Below are positions 14,603-26,956 of a stretch of 64,000 nt of DNA, one piece after another. The stretch is from Circinella minor (taxonomy: Eukaryota; Mucoromycota; Mucoromycetes; Mucorales; Lichtheimiaceae): the NCBI GenBank assembly GCA_016758965.1, contig JAEPRB010000117.1, positions 61,434 to 125,433 of the forward strand, read 5' to 3'. Within the stretch, counting starts at the first letter, position 1; each line of letters opens with the position of its first letter. Below the pieces are notes generated by a model. The model was not told the DNA's origin and ran no database searches. It saw nothing but the letters and a program-made list of their open reading frames with translations. Both the position numbers and the translations under genes were made by a program.

Positions 14603-16349
14603 ATGGACACAGCAATGCAAGGAACGAGCATTGCTCGAGTATATGCCAACGTTAACGTACAAAAACCTAAAGAATACTATGATTATGATTCACTTCAAGT
14701 TCAATGGGGGTAAAAAAAAAGCTTAAATGGATAATATGTTAAAAGATAGAAAGACACAGAAAAGAAGGGGGTGGGAGAGAGAAAGGGCTATTGGTTGATA
14801 GGGAAAAAGAACCCTTATTACTTTTTATCACTGATAAGACTATACTAAAAAAAAAACTTTTACATTCTATAGTGAACAAGATCATTATGAAATTTATCGT
14901 AAGATTGGACGTGGTAAATATTCAGAAGTATTTGAAGGTGTAAATACACTTAATGGTGAAAAGTGCGTCATCAAGGTTCTTAAACCAGTAAAAAAGAAAA
15001 AGATCAAACGTGAAATCAAGATTTTACAAAACTTGACCGGTGGTCCCAATATCATTGGACTTTTGGATATTGTTCGAGACCCTCAGGTATAAAAAAAACC
15101 ATAGATATATTGACAACTATAAAAAAAAAAGAGATAAGAAGTGGGAAGGTTAGAGGAGTTGCTTGACCACATAGTGTTTAGCTTATTCATTATAATTCCA
15201 AAATTATATTTTTTTAATAGTCTAGAGTTCCTTCACTGATTTTCGAATGTGTTAATAATACTGAATTCAAGATTCTTTATCCACGTTTCTCGGATTATGA
15301 TGTACGATATTATATGCATGAGTTGTTAAAGGTAAATATTCAAATATTCCTACGTAATAAGTTCATAACAATCGACATTTTATATATGGGAGAAATAATA
15401 ATATTTATCTACTTTTAGGCTATTGAATATAGTCATTCTCGAGGTATTATGCATCGTGATGTGAAACCACATAATGTTATGATTGATCATGAGAAACGTC
15501 AGGTAATATATATGTAAAATGAGGTGCATAACGTTATCAAGAAAAAAAATCCTGTATTAATCATATAAATATATAAATATCTATTACGTAGTTACGATTG
15601 ATCGATTGGGGTTTAGCAGACTTTTATCATCCCGGTACAGAATATAATGTTCGTGTTGCTTCAAGATGTTTTAAAGGACCCGAATTACTTGTAGACTTTC
15701 AATTGTATGATTATAGTTTGGATATGTGGAGTTTTGGATGTATGTTGGCAGGCATGGTATTCCGTAAAGAACCTTTTTTCAATGGTCAAGATAATTATGA
15801 TCAACTTGTCAAAATTGCTAGAGTCCTTGGAACAAGTAAATTGTATGAATATTTGAACAAATACAATCTTCAATTGGATCCTCATTTTGATAAAGTTATG
15901 GGAAGGTTTGTTAAATCTTAATATTCTATTTTTCTTTGGATGGATTGGTTGAGACGGGGGGAAGGGGCAGGAAGCAATTTGTTGGTATACACAGACATAT
16001 AGGAAGAAGAAGAAAATAAAAGGAACATTAAATATGGAATTAACTTTATATATTATAAATTACAGATATGCACCAAAGCCATGGTCTAAGTTTGTAAATT
16101 TATCAAACCAACGTTATATGTCGAATGAACTGTTTGATCTTTTGGATAATTTATTACGATATGATCATCAAGAACGATTAACAGCGCAAGAAGCCATGGC
16201 TCATCCATTCTTTGGTACATATTGTTATTAAATAGAAAACATACATATTTACAGTAGCTTGGTAACTAATTTTTATTTATTTATTATATTATCTAGCTCC
16301 TGTTCGTGAAGCTGCTGCTGCTGCAGAGGAAGGAACTAAAGAAAAATAA
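14603..16349 (+). CDS. Casein kinase 2 catalytic subunit alpha
   Basis: Constitutive acidophilic Ser/Thr kinase. Exons 14603-14709, 14873-15086, 15221-15331, 15419-15502, 15592-15905, 16066-16214, 16297-16349 give 343 residues, the usual CK2 alpha size. CK2 hallmarks are all present: the glycine loop [11 protein letters not shown], the ATP lysine in CVIKVLKPV followed by the basic cluster [12 protein letters not shown], the catalytic loop [10 protein letters not shown] (Asp158), and DWG (residues 177-179) in place of DFG. The segment [20 protein letters not shown] and the C-terminal block [14 protein letters not shown] also match. It follows the mannosidase on the same strand with about 375 bp between them. 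Intron 4 contains AAAATCCTGTA, which resembles one end of the MITEs in this window but has no partner. Confidence 0.97.
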
Positions 16350-18489
16350 TTACTATAATACATAATATTTGTTTGTTTTTTTTTTCTTTGCAAGATCCAT
16401 TTTACTCATCATAATCTAAAAATTCCCACTTTATCCCAATTAACATGTAAAGTAGTCTCTATCTTTTATTTTTATAGCTTAAATTTTTTTTCTTTTTCTC
16501 TTTATTCTATATTTTTTTTTTCTTTCCCTTCAAATATTCTCGTACCAACCTTATTATCTGCTTCTTTTTTTTTCTTTTGCATTATTTTTTTTACACCATA
16601 ATATAAGGAGAAGGATGACTTTATTTTTTCAATTATTCAAACTTTACTTTTTGTTTTTTCCCTCTCTTTTTTTCTTTACCCCTGAGAAAAAGAACAATCT
16701 AATAATGTGAAAACCAAAGTAATTAAAACGTGATATAATTATATATTATTAAAAATTATATAACTAGTAAATAATAATGAATATTGGATGAATTTTGCGT
16801 GCTTAACTTCCTAGAACAGCGGATGGATATGTAACCATAACAACTATTTCCATCCCCCCCCTTCCCAAATATTCACTGTATACAACTTTAAAATTTAAGG
16901 GCATAAATCACAGTATATTATAACTTGCCATTTGTATATGATAATTAATATAGTTTTCAACGTGATAATTTAATGTGGTTAAACTGTAATGCATATCGTA
17001 TTAGTTACCCGGAGAGCAGGAGATTACAAAGCAAAGTATTATAGATCATGTCGATTTGGACTTTTTGTTTAAATGTTTATATAACTAATATGATTATATG
17101 ATTCAAATATCATCAATCAGATCATTTAAGAACAAAAAGAAAAGATTTATATTTTCGCTACTCGTATTATGACAAACATAATAAAAAAATGGATTCTAAT
17201 GTTCATCATTACTTGAAAAGGATATCGATCTTTTTTTTTCATTTTTATGTGTTATGTATACTAATGAGAGAATTAATGTAGGGATCCCGCTCCTCCTCCC
17301 CTTCAATGTACTGTCGTTCTGCATACATACATAATATTATAAAGAAAAAGTGCTTCGATTTAACACACTGTACATATTGATATAGGATTCGCGGGTAAAA
17401 TGATATGCATATTAAGAATGTTAATAAATATCAAATCCAGAAAGCATAAAAATAAATCAATCTCGGTACAAGATAAAAGCAAAAATAAAAGCAACCAAAT
17501 ATTAGTAATGGAATCTGTTATAACAACAAACCTAAATGAGAGCTCTCAGATAACCCATTCTTATCTTCCTGTCCTTTGACCGCCCGATACATTATGTTGC
17601 TTAATGACATGACCAGGAAATACATAAATCGTCTTACACCCCCTATTTTATTCTTCTATTAAATATAATAAATATTATTATTATTATTAATATTATTATT
17701 TTTTCTCACCATAAATAAATATTTACTAAAAGTACGTCAGGTTGATGAGGACTTCGTGATGATAAAAAAAAAAAAAAGCAAAAGATTCTAAAATAAAACA
17801 CCGCGAATTTGATTATCCCCTAAACCTTTTTTTTCCCCTTCAACAACAAAGAAAATCAATTATAATGAACTTTATTTTTTTTATAAATAAAAATGTTTGT
17901 TAAATATAAATGTATGTATGTATATAATATATATATATATATATATATTATAATGAATAATAGTAAAAAAGAATAATATAGTAAATCATGATAATAAGAT
18001 ATAGCAAATTAAAGAGAAGATATATATAAAAGAAATGTCTCCACTAGAAGTTAAAGAAAAAAAAAGGGGGGGGTGGGGAGCGGGGAGTTAAAAAAAACCT
18101 ATAGAGAAAAAAAGGGTTGGAATAGCTTAATTATGATACAAGTAAAGAGAGAGAGTGTGTGTGTGAGTGTGTGTGTGTAAAAAAAGAAGGGGCTTTGTTG
18201 ATATAGTAATAATAATAGTAATAGCAATAATTATGTTAATGATTGTGTATTAAGAAAAAAAAAGAGAGGACCAGAAGGGGTTAAAAAAATATAATTTAGA
18301 AAGTGGTTTCTAAAAAGTTATAGTGTGTATAAGTAATCAATCAAAAGATGGGGTAAAGCTGAATAATAATAAAGATGAATTCATAACGATGAACTTGTTC
18401 TCTACCCTTTTCATTTGAATAATAATAATAAAAAACCATAATCTTTTTGCCCTCGTCTGCTCCTTTTTTTTTTAATAAGGGCGGTCATA
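16350..18489. other. 2.1-kb intergenic stretch, no gene seen
   Basis: AT-rich DNA between the convergent CK2 alpha and the minus-strand His-rich gene. It contains polypyrimidine tracts after the CK2 stop (probable 3' UTR), AT and AAT microsatellites near 17670-17950, and G runs near 18065. I see no open frame with coding character, nor any RNA gene. Confidence 0.6.
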
Positions 18490-19255
18490 TTAAGATATCG
18501 TATTTGTTGCTGTTGAAGCAATCTCATTAGGTTGTTGTTGTTTCTTTTTTCTACGTCCTGGATGAGCAGCTCCTTCTACAATACGCCGCACCAAAACAAA
18601 TACACCTTCTGAAGAAACAACAATATCTATTATAGATCATGGACAATGAATTATTATTGTTATTATTATTATTATGTAATTATTCTCTGTGACATGGGCA
18701 TAAACAAAAACGCGTTCGTGTGTTATTTCACTGTCTTTCTAAATCAAACTTACTTTGTACCATATCTGCCATACAATATCCACCTAGATTGGCCTGCCAA
18801 AAATAAAAATCTGGGATTCTATTCCCTGTTTGATAAAGATTTTCTAGGTCTCGTTGATGTTTCAAAGTAAGTGGATGAAAGTCTTGTTCCTTCATAACAC
18901 CCCATTCAGAATGATATTGTTTTGTTGGATCTAGCTCTGTATTTACAGATTGTGATGAGTCTAGCATATTACTAGTATTTGCACTACCATTAATTGTAGT
19001 AGTATTGTTATTTGGTGTATTGGATGAATGATGAGAGTGGTGTTGTTCTTGAGGTGATGATACTTGAGAATGTTGTAACTGTGACGATGGTTGCCAATGA
19101 TGAGGGGAATGATGGTGATGGTGATGGGATGATGTAGTAGATGATGTAGAAGATAACAATGGTTGTGGATGCATCAAACCATATCCTTGACCAGGCATGG
19201 TACTATGATTATTATCATCACTATTATCATACGTCATTGTAGTAGTATGTGACAT
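18490..19255 (-). CDS. His-rich protein with a WWE-like C-terminal region
   Basis: Two exons (18754-19255 and 18490-18608, minus strand) give 206 residues. The splice is GTAAGT donor to CAG acceptor, phase 1, and the total is a multiple of three. Residues 1-105 are low complexity, with a six-His run, Ser/His/Gln/Asn tracts and HHSHHSSNTPNNNTTT. The C-terminal part is ordered-looking: YHSEWGVMKEQDFHPL, LKHQRDLENLYQTG, then YCMADMVQKGVFVLVRRIVE and a basic tail GRRKKKQQQ. The spacing W, P-L, Q-x-x-LE-x-x-Y, then M-x-Q and VRR resembles the WWE fold, which binds ADP-ribose derivatives or mediates ubiquitin-ligase contacts. This is an inference by eye. No catalytic domain accompanies it. The basic tail could be a nuclear localisation signal. 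Confidence 0.65.
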
Positions 19256-20513
19256 CCAGAATTAAAATGATAAAACAAAATATTAAAGAAAGGAGCAAAA
19301 AATGAATAAAAAATGAAAGAATGAAAAAATAATAAGATAAAAAAATAAGAAAATAAAAAAATAAAAATAAAATAAAATAAAAACGAGGGATGAAATTCGA
19401 TAGAAAGAGAAGAGAAGCGAAGAGAAAGAAGAAAGAAAAAGAAGAGGGGGGTACGTACTTTTTATTGAAAAAAAAAACACTTTTATATAAAGCCGATAAC
19501 TAACTTATTTTCAAAGAAGGAATAATATGCATAGCGAAGACCCCAGACGTACTTTACTGTAATAAGATCTGGAGTTTATTTTTATACGTAAATGTATTTA
19601 TGTGGGTCGGTGTATACTTGTATGCTTCACACACACTCATAGACACGACTTGTCTTCTAATATTATTTTCATTATCATTTTACTGACGAAAAAACAAAAC
19701 ATATTAAGGGATATAAAGTTATTCTTCTAAAGACCCTATACATACACATGTAAAACAAGTTTTTTAAAATTATTATATAAGATGAAAGAAAGATGGACCG
19801 TGCTTGATGTGCTTGTGGGTAGGTGGTGGCTGTAATACAGTTTATTTAACTAACAATAATAATAATAATAATAAACAATGATCATAATAAGGAAAACATG
19901 AGTGTCGATCCTAATAACCAACAACTATGGTTGAATTGAATTAAATGATTATTATGCTATCTATGCAAAAAGAATATTATTATTATTATTATTAAGATTT
20001 ACTTGATGAAAAGAAGTAAAAAAAAACAGGGGTGTGAAAGACAGTGTAAAATGATAATCGAAAACTCTATATGATAACAACTCCTTGCCGCTTGCTATCT
20101 ATACATCCCTCATTCAACGTCCCCCCCCCAACAGCAACCCCCTTTCTTATACTTCTCGGTGACTTTCTATTGTTACCACTAATAGTTATAATTGTTCTTA
20201 TAAATACTTTGACCTTTTTTTTTACTGCCTTGTAAAAACCGAACAGTCGGCTTGTTATATGTATAATGAAAACTTTATCATACGCCTTTTTTTTTCTTTT
20301 TCTTTTTCTCTCTCTCTTTCTTTCTATTTTTTTCTTTTCCTTATTTAACTATTATGCATGCTAAACGTACGAAATCGATGCGAGGTTGCACGGGCACACA
20401 GGTACGAGTAACACAAACATATAAAACATACCATTCTCCCGAAACAAACCTCAGAAAGAATCTAAAGTGTGTAAATAAAAATAAAGAAAGAAATGGTTAC
20501 TTACTGGGTTTTC
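19256..20513. other. Intergenic stretch, probable promoter of the His-rich gene
   Basis: A-rich and GA-rich sequence directly upstream of the minus-strand start at 19255, with long purine tracts near 19290-19450, then AAT microsatellites (19855-19875 and 19975-19995) and C runs. No gene is supported; the 72-codon frame at 20354-20572 runs into the inverted-repeat element and looks random. Confidence 0.5.
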
Positions 20514-21444
20514 TATACAGATTGGCGCATTTCGTTTTTCTATTTTTATCATTGTCATTCAAAATGAATTAAAAGAAAGGATAACGACAATGAAAAAATA
20601 ATTAGATAAGTCTAAAAGGGATTCTCATTTATTTCGCACAGTTATATAGGGTACGTAGATATCAACTACAGAAATTAGAAGCCTGCTGGAATGGTTTTTA
20701 TCTACGGTGTATAGTAATCTTCTAGTACACTAATTTATTTTTATCAATCTAATATTATGCACTGAAAATAATAGCTTTAATGATTATAATATAGTATGGC
20801 AATCTGATATGTTAATTTTATTTAACTGTCAAAACCAAGTATGATAAATCAATGACAATATTTTTTAATGTACTTAATAGTATCCAATATTACGAGTTAT
20901 TGTTTTAAAACATACAAGAATAATCATTGTTTATTACAATAATTTAGAATTATTACACAAACGAACCAATAATTTGAAAATATGGAATTACATATCCTTT
21001 GATTCAAAAAGGAATTCAGATGGCAAAAGAAAAAAAAAACAGTGTATCAACATTTATATAAGCAAATTGTTGTATAAATGAAAAATAAGAGATACACATC
21101 TTTTACAAAACTTGGGAAAATATTTTGGCATGATTTTTAAAGCCATTCTCATACGTATTTTTTAATTAAATAGTCTTTTTACGGATACTTTCTAAAACAG
21201 ACAAGTTTTGTCTCTGACTACTTTCTGACAGTGCAAATTATAATATGCATAATTAGTCGATAAATTAAACGACTTTTATAATCTTTATTTATTTCACACA
21301 AAAATCCATGTTGCTATTACTTCTTCTAGTCAAATCACAGTGCCTTGGATAATTAAGAAAGCCAATCTTGTAAACTCTTCTAAAAAAAATATGAATAGCA
21401 ACAGTTGTTCTCCCAGTTGATTTATTCAAGACTATCATTCTCAT
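20514..21444 (+). repeat. Left arm of the long inverted repeat
   Basis: 931 bases, non-coding in all frames except short chance stretches. The inner border is the sequence ACTATCATTCTCAT, after which similarity to the right arm stops abruptly. The left arm carries an extra piece containing ATTTTGGCATGATTT that the right arm lacks. Confidence 0.9.
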
Positions 21445-21877
21445 ATATTACTACGTATTAGCACCAAGAGATTTATTAACACAAGAACAAGAATGACAAT
21501 ATCCAAATGACAAACATCTTGAAAATAAAAATAAAATTACATATGTATTAATAGACGTACTGAAAGAAATCAACTTTTTATATATTGACTAGAAAGAAAT
21601 ATACTTTGTAGAACTAGCAAAAAGAGATCGTTTTATTATAATGTAGTACTGTATCAACTATTATTAATAAATAATTAGATATTGAAATTACTAAGTTTGA
21701 TGATCAAAATGAGAAAACAATTACACTTGATACGAAGCTTGTCATCTCATGATCAACAAAAACAAAACAGATGCGACGTCAGATTTAGTATCAAGCTCAT
21801 CAAGTCTATAGGCAGACAGTATTTATAATAACCTTGATACCATCAAATACAATACCTACACCAAATTAAATAGCAAA

Positions 21878-22161
21878 ATTGAAGGTAATGATAAAGTGTA
21901 TTGGGCCACAAAATCAGGCGAGACACAACCACAGAAAATAAAAAAAAGAAAGAAAGATCATGAATTGGTGCTATTTTCAACCATTCGGTTTTCAAGTGTC
22001 AAGGGACCCTCTCAGATCAAGATAATAAACGCGTTAGAAGATATGTAGCACTGGACACACTAACAGTACACATGGCTCAAGGTATTGGTATCACCACAAG
22101 AAAACATAAACGACACTTTATGAAAAGCATAAAGTCGTTTAAAGAATATTCATATTTATAA
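21878..22161 (+). pseudogene. Broken coding relic in the element spacer
   Basis: From 21878 the plus strand reads IEGNDKVYWATKSGETQPQK, then a Lys/Arg cluster, HELVLFSTIRFSSVKGPSQ, up to a stop at 22048. Overlapping in the next frame is DQDNKRVRRYVALDTLTVHM, followed by AQGIGITTRKHKRHFMKSIK, to a stop at 22161. The two frames read as one protein broken by a frameshift around 22005-22030. I do not recognise the family. The basic character and its place between transposon-like arms suggest an element-encoded or captured DNA-binding protein. Confidence 0.45.
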
Positions 22162-22398
22162 CCGCAGTTGATAGTTTTATGCACCAATCGACTATTGATA
22201 ATGAGTTGATAATGGTCTTATTTGATATTATAAACGAGCAAGTGGTGTATTAAAAAAAACGAAATGTTAGAAGGTACCGATAGCGATGTGTGATTTATGA
22301 TGATCTGTTTATTTATTTTTCTTAACATTCTTTCAGATACATGCATACATATTTTATTTCGGTTTTATATAACTAAATAAGGTTCAGGATCTCGTCTG

Positions 22399-22506
22399 TC
22401 ATCCACACATTGGATATTTAGAGCTACTGATAGTTGATGATACTTCCAGGTTGTTACTTCTCGATGCTTCTATCGCTCCATTTCTAAGATCCTCAATTTC
22501 CAATAA
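22399..22506 (-). pseudogene. Short coding-like relic on the minus strand of the spacer
   Basis: A 35-codon open stretch with no initiator reads LLEIEDLRNGAIEASRSNNL then EVSSTISSSKYPMCG before a stop. The composition is protein-like, but the piece is short and could be chance. It is oriented against the neighbouring relics, so the spacer may be a composite of captured fragments. Confidence 0.2.
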
Positions 22507-22539
22507 CTAGCCATCTAATTTTTAACAAGCGACAACTGA

Positions 22540-22677
22540 TACGACAATATTGATATCTACCACGGTTCCGAAATCATCATAAACTATCCGGATGCTACGA
22601 CAGTGCATTATGGTAAATATAATGCCGGTCAAAATTGGGGTTTCATATCGACACAATATGCACCTAAAGGATTCTGA
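22540..22677 (+). pseudogene. Second coding-like relic in the element spacer
   Basis: A 45-codon open stretch without an ATG start reads YDNIDIYHGSEIIINYPDAT, then TVHYGKYNAGQNWGFISTQY and APKGF before a stop. The regular mix of aromatic, Gly and Asn residues is unlike random AT-rich translation here. The family is not recognised. The opposite strand and the next frame are also open over part of this segment, so the reading is not certain. Confidence 0.25.
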
Positions 22678-22951
22678 ACCATACCGTCGCCAATTAGCTG
22701 CAACAATTACAGCTACTACGTACTTCAAAACAAAAGAAACAACACTCAAGTATAGTTTAGCATTCTTTACTTTACAATGTACGTATATACAAAGCCACTA
22801 TCCAACATGTTGATTTGAACAACATTGATTGCCGTGTATTCGAAAACAAAATGTTCAAACTTTTACGCATTAACACGAGTTTCATTTATATAGTTTTTAT
22901 TTTATAATGTAACGTATCTATAGCCAGATTGCTATTCAACAAGCCAAATAG

Positions 22952-23869
22952 ATGAGAATGATAGTCTTGAATAAATCAACTGGGAGAACAACTGTTGTTA
23001 TTCATATTTTTTTAGAAGAGTTTACAAGATTGGCTTTCTTAATTATCCAAGGCACTGTGATTTGACTAGAAGAAGTAATAGCAACATGGATTTTTGTGTG
23101 AAATAAATAAAGATTATAAAAGTCGTTTAATTTATCGACTAATTATGCATATTATAATTTGCACTGTCAGAAAGTAGTCGGAGACAAAACTTGTCTGTTT
23201 TAGAAAGTATCCGTAAAAAGACTATTTAATTAAAAAATACGTATGAGAATGACTTTCCCAAGTTTTGTAAAAGATGTGTATCTCTTATTTTTCATTTATA
23301 CAACAATTTGCTTATATAAATGTTGATACACTGTTTTTTTTTTCTTTTGCCATCTGAATTCCTTTTTGAATCAAAGGATATGTAATTCCATATTTTCAAA
23401 TTATTGGTTCGTTTGTGTAATAATTCTAAATTATTGTAATAAACAATGATTATTCTTGTATGTTTTAAAACAATAAAACTCGTAATATTGGATACTATTA
23501 AGTACATTAAAAAATATTGTCATTGATTTATCATACTTGGTTTTGACAGTTAAATAAAATTAACACATCAGATTGCCATACTATATTATAATCATTAAAG
23601 CTATTATTTTCAATGCATAATATTAGATTGATAAAAATAAATTAGTGTACTAGAAGATTACTATACACCGTAGATAAAAACCATTCCAGCAGGCTTCTGA
23701 TTTCTGTACGTAGTTAAATATCTACGTACGTATCCTATATAACTGTGCGAAATAAATGAGAACCCCTTTAGACTTATCTAATTATTTTTTCATTGTCGTT
23801 ATCCTTTCTTTTAATTCATTTTGAATGACAATGATAAAAATAGAAAAACGAAATGCGCCAATCTGTATA
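22952..23869 (-). repeat. Right arm of the long inverted repeat
   Basis: 918 bases, the reverse complement of the left arm. Starts at ATGAGAATGATAGTCTTG and ends at GCGCCAATCTGTATA. It carries duplicated TACG-type tetranucleotides relative to the left arm near 23715-23735. Confidence 0.9.
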
Positions 23870-26800
23870 AAGAAAATCATGCAGTCTGAGAAAAACAAGT
23901 GCTGTTTATTGTCATTAGCTTGTAGATACGTTATGCAGTAAGAAGGTTCGTACATTATTTACTGCCATCTTTTTTTTTCGCTTCTGATACGTAAGTTAAC
24001 TATGGATAGTTTAATAACAAAATTTATATGCAAGAAAAAAAAAAGATAATTATGAGTGGGTAGAAGAATGGGGCTCAGATGGCTGTCTTGAGGATAATAC
24101 AAACTACGCCCACCCATTCACTTTCCCCTACAACCCTTCCCCCCTCCCCCATAAATAGTGTGAGTATATTATGAAAATAAATATACAATAATGTCAAGTT
24201 AAACGTCTGTTCTGCACTAGTAAGCAGCATGTCTATGCATGTCAAATATAAATAAACAAATAAAGAAGTAAATAATAGATGGATGGAGGATAGCAACTTT
24301 CGTTCGTTGGTTAACGACTAATAAGAAAAAATAACAACATGCCCAACGATATCTTCCATCCTGAATAATAATAAAAGGTCTGATGCAGGTTGGTTTGCAT
24401 ATTATTATTATTGCTACGTACTGTTGTTATTTTTTTTAATGTTGGATACAACTTGTTTAAACTAGTAGCTGAAAGAAACGAAAAGTTGGTGTTTTGAAGA
24501 CATACATAATGCTTGTTTCTTTCTTGTACTACTCCCGTTCATTTCTATTTCTATTTCTCCCTGTCTCCTTCCCCCAAAAAAGAACAAGTATTAAAAAAAG
24601 TGGATTTTGATATAACAATGACAATGCTATTGATAATATGAAAAATATAGATAATTTTGTATTATTGAATAAAAAAAAAATTAAGAAAGACAAGCTTTAA
24701 TAATGTGTTAGAATCATGTTTCTCTTTGTTAAGCGGTTCAAAAGGGAGTAGTATAGTAGGGGATGAGAAAGATTTTCAATGTATATTAATTACTACTAAC
24801 AACAATGGTGTTACGTGTTGCTATTGTTTCTTCTTTCTCCTTCTTTTTTATTCTTTGACAAATCAAGAACATTGTTGTATCGTTTCTATGTTTATAGTTC
24901 AAAATGGCATTATCATGATGAACTGACATTTTTTTTTTCAACAGCATCTAGTACATTTACCAAAAAAAAAAAAAGTAGGCGTATCTTTTAGCAATAAAGA
25001 ACGTTACATTGATAAAAATAAAATGGATATATAAGAATAATATAATAGAATACGATTACTATACTCACATCACACCACAATTACTTACAGCAATAAAAAT
25101 AAATAAATAAAAAGCTCAAAAAAAGAGGTTCGATAAGTTCTTTATCTTTTGCCATGTATCGTCTAATATTATGATTTTACACTTTTTTTTTTTTTGCTGG
25201 CAAATTCAGTGACAATGATAAGAATAGTAGTGATTATTCTAACAGACCATATAGTTGCCGAATAAATTAGGGAGATCCTCCAACCGATTCATTATTCGTA
25301 GATACATTATTATAATAAATATATAACATTATAGTTTATTATGAATACGTAGAAGAACAAAAGAGATGTTCTAAACAAGTTGATTAAAGAAATAATTTAA
25401 GTTTAGTCTAAATACTCTTTACTGTCATATATTAAATCATTCTATTATACGCTAATAAATGTAAACAAATATACAGTCCGCGTGAATGAAGGGTATATAT
25501 ATACTTATATATAGGGAGAGAATAAAACATACATTTATCATACGTACTTATGAGATCACGCTTTTTTTTTCTTTATGTATAATGTAATAATTCATAATGA
25601 ATTTTCTACTTAGTTTTTGAACTACTTAATTTTTATCTTTTACTCACGCATTGTTATGGTTAAAACAAATTTCTCACATTAAAATAATCCAGAGTCATTG
25701 TTGGTTTTAATAGTAGATATATATAAAGTAGTGCTAGGTTTTGACTTTAAAGAAAAAGCACATTTTTGACACGTCATTTTATAACACTTTTATTTTAGAT
25801 AAACAAATATTTTCAACCAACAACAACTCCCCCCGCTCCACCCAAAAAATAAATAAATAAAATAGTGTTTTTTCTCTCTTTCTATCCCCCCCTTCCTCCT
25901 CCCCCCAATAAAAAACTTTGTTTTTTTCTAACATACCCATATTACTGGGCCTAACAATCGGTATCATCTTAAACTGTTTAAATAATAATATTTTCAAGTG
26001 GTTACTTTATCTTTTTCATTTCCTTAGTTTATTTGTTTATATTTTATATGAGGTTCCCATAATTAGAGACTTGAAGGTCCCCCCCCCCAAAATACAAAAA
26101 AAGGTCGATCCGACCGTTTGTTATTTATTTTTTAAGACGATCATGGTTGACCCCGTGAATCATTTTTATAAATTATATTTTTGTACTTTGCCTTATTCAG
26201 CCAATAAAAGACATTTATTTATAAACTAACACGATAGACAGCCATCATTTGCTTTACAAAAAAATTCTTTCTAATATATAATAAGTAATGACATTACTGG
26301 TGGGGGGTTATGTAAAATGATATATTTATTTTTTTAAAATGGATCAAGAATTCAAATATGATAGAATACAAAGAAAATTGCTTTTTTTTTTTTTTTTGGA
26401 AAAGGAAAATGAAATGAGAGTACTTAAGGAAAGAAAAGCAGGTCATATAATAATAATTTGTTGTCTTGTAAAGTTTGTTTGTTGTTGTTTTTTCGAGTTT
26501 GTAATATACAAATGAAAGAGAAACAAGTCGTACGCGGAAAAAAAAAAATAGAAATCATGAATATTACGTACTTTTTTGAAGATAGATCAAAAGGATAGGG
26601 GTATATACAATATTAAGAATAAGAATGAAAAAAAAAACAAACATGAAAAGTGAGAGGAAAGGTAAAAGAAAATGATAATGATAATAATAATAATAGTAAT
26701 GATGGATGATATGAAATAAGTTGCCAAGCAGAAAAAAAATGGATGATGGGTGAGTTTTTTTTGATAATGCAAACAGAAAAAAAAAATTATCTTGATGTTA

Positions 26801-26956
26801 ATGAGAACTGAGACATGATAGAGCGAGAATACACAAAAAAAAAAAAAGAAAAGAGAAAAAGAGTGAAAGGAAAAGGAATATAATAGTAATTGATGTTGTG
26901 CGTGATTAGGTTACTAGCAAGCCAATAAATTCGAGAAATCATTCACTGTTTTTTTT
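23870..26956. other. 3.1-kb intergenic stretch, no gene seen
   Basis: AT-rich sequence between the inverted-repeat element and the zinc-knuckle microgene. Open frames here (for example 24705-24926 and 25918-26229) are hydrophobic, low-complexity translations of T-rich DNA and carry no motif I recognise. C and A homopolymers are frequent (24140, 25880, 26075). Confidence 0.5.

Larger units (their letters stand above)
20514..23869. mobile_element. 3.36-kb element with arms of about 0.93 kb in inverted orientation
   Basis: The left arm (20514-21444) and right arm (22952-23869) are near-identical reverse complements enclosing a 1.5-kb spacer. The outer ends start TATACAGATTGGCGCATTTC on both sides. 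The arms differ by scattered substitutions, an extra segment of about 24 bases in the left arm near 21120-21145, and short TACG-type insertions in the right arm near 23715-23735. This is a foldback-like or long-TIR DNA element, or an inverted duplication. I see no clear target-site duplication, partly because the inverted match fades out gradually (TTTTC next to the ends on both sides). The spacer contains coding relics on both strands but no intact transposase. Confidence 0.8.

Noticed and set aside
15550..15562. AAAATCCTGTA in CK2 alpha intron 4 as a MITE end
   Set aside because: It matches the CAGGATTTT terminus next to TA, but no partner end exists within the intron, so it is more likely chance in AT-rich DNA.
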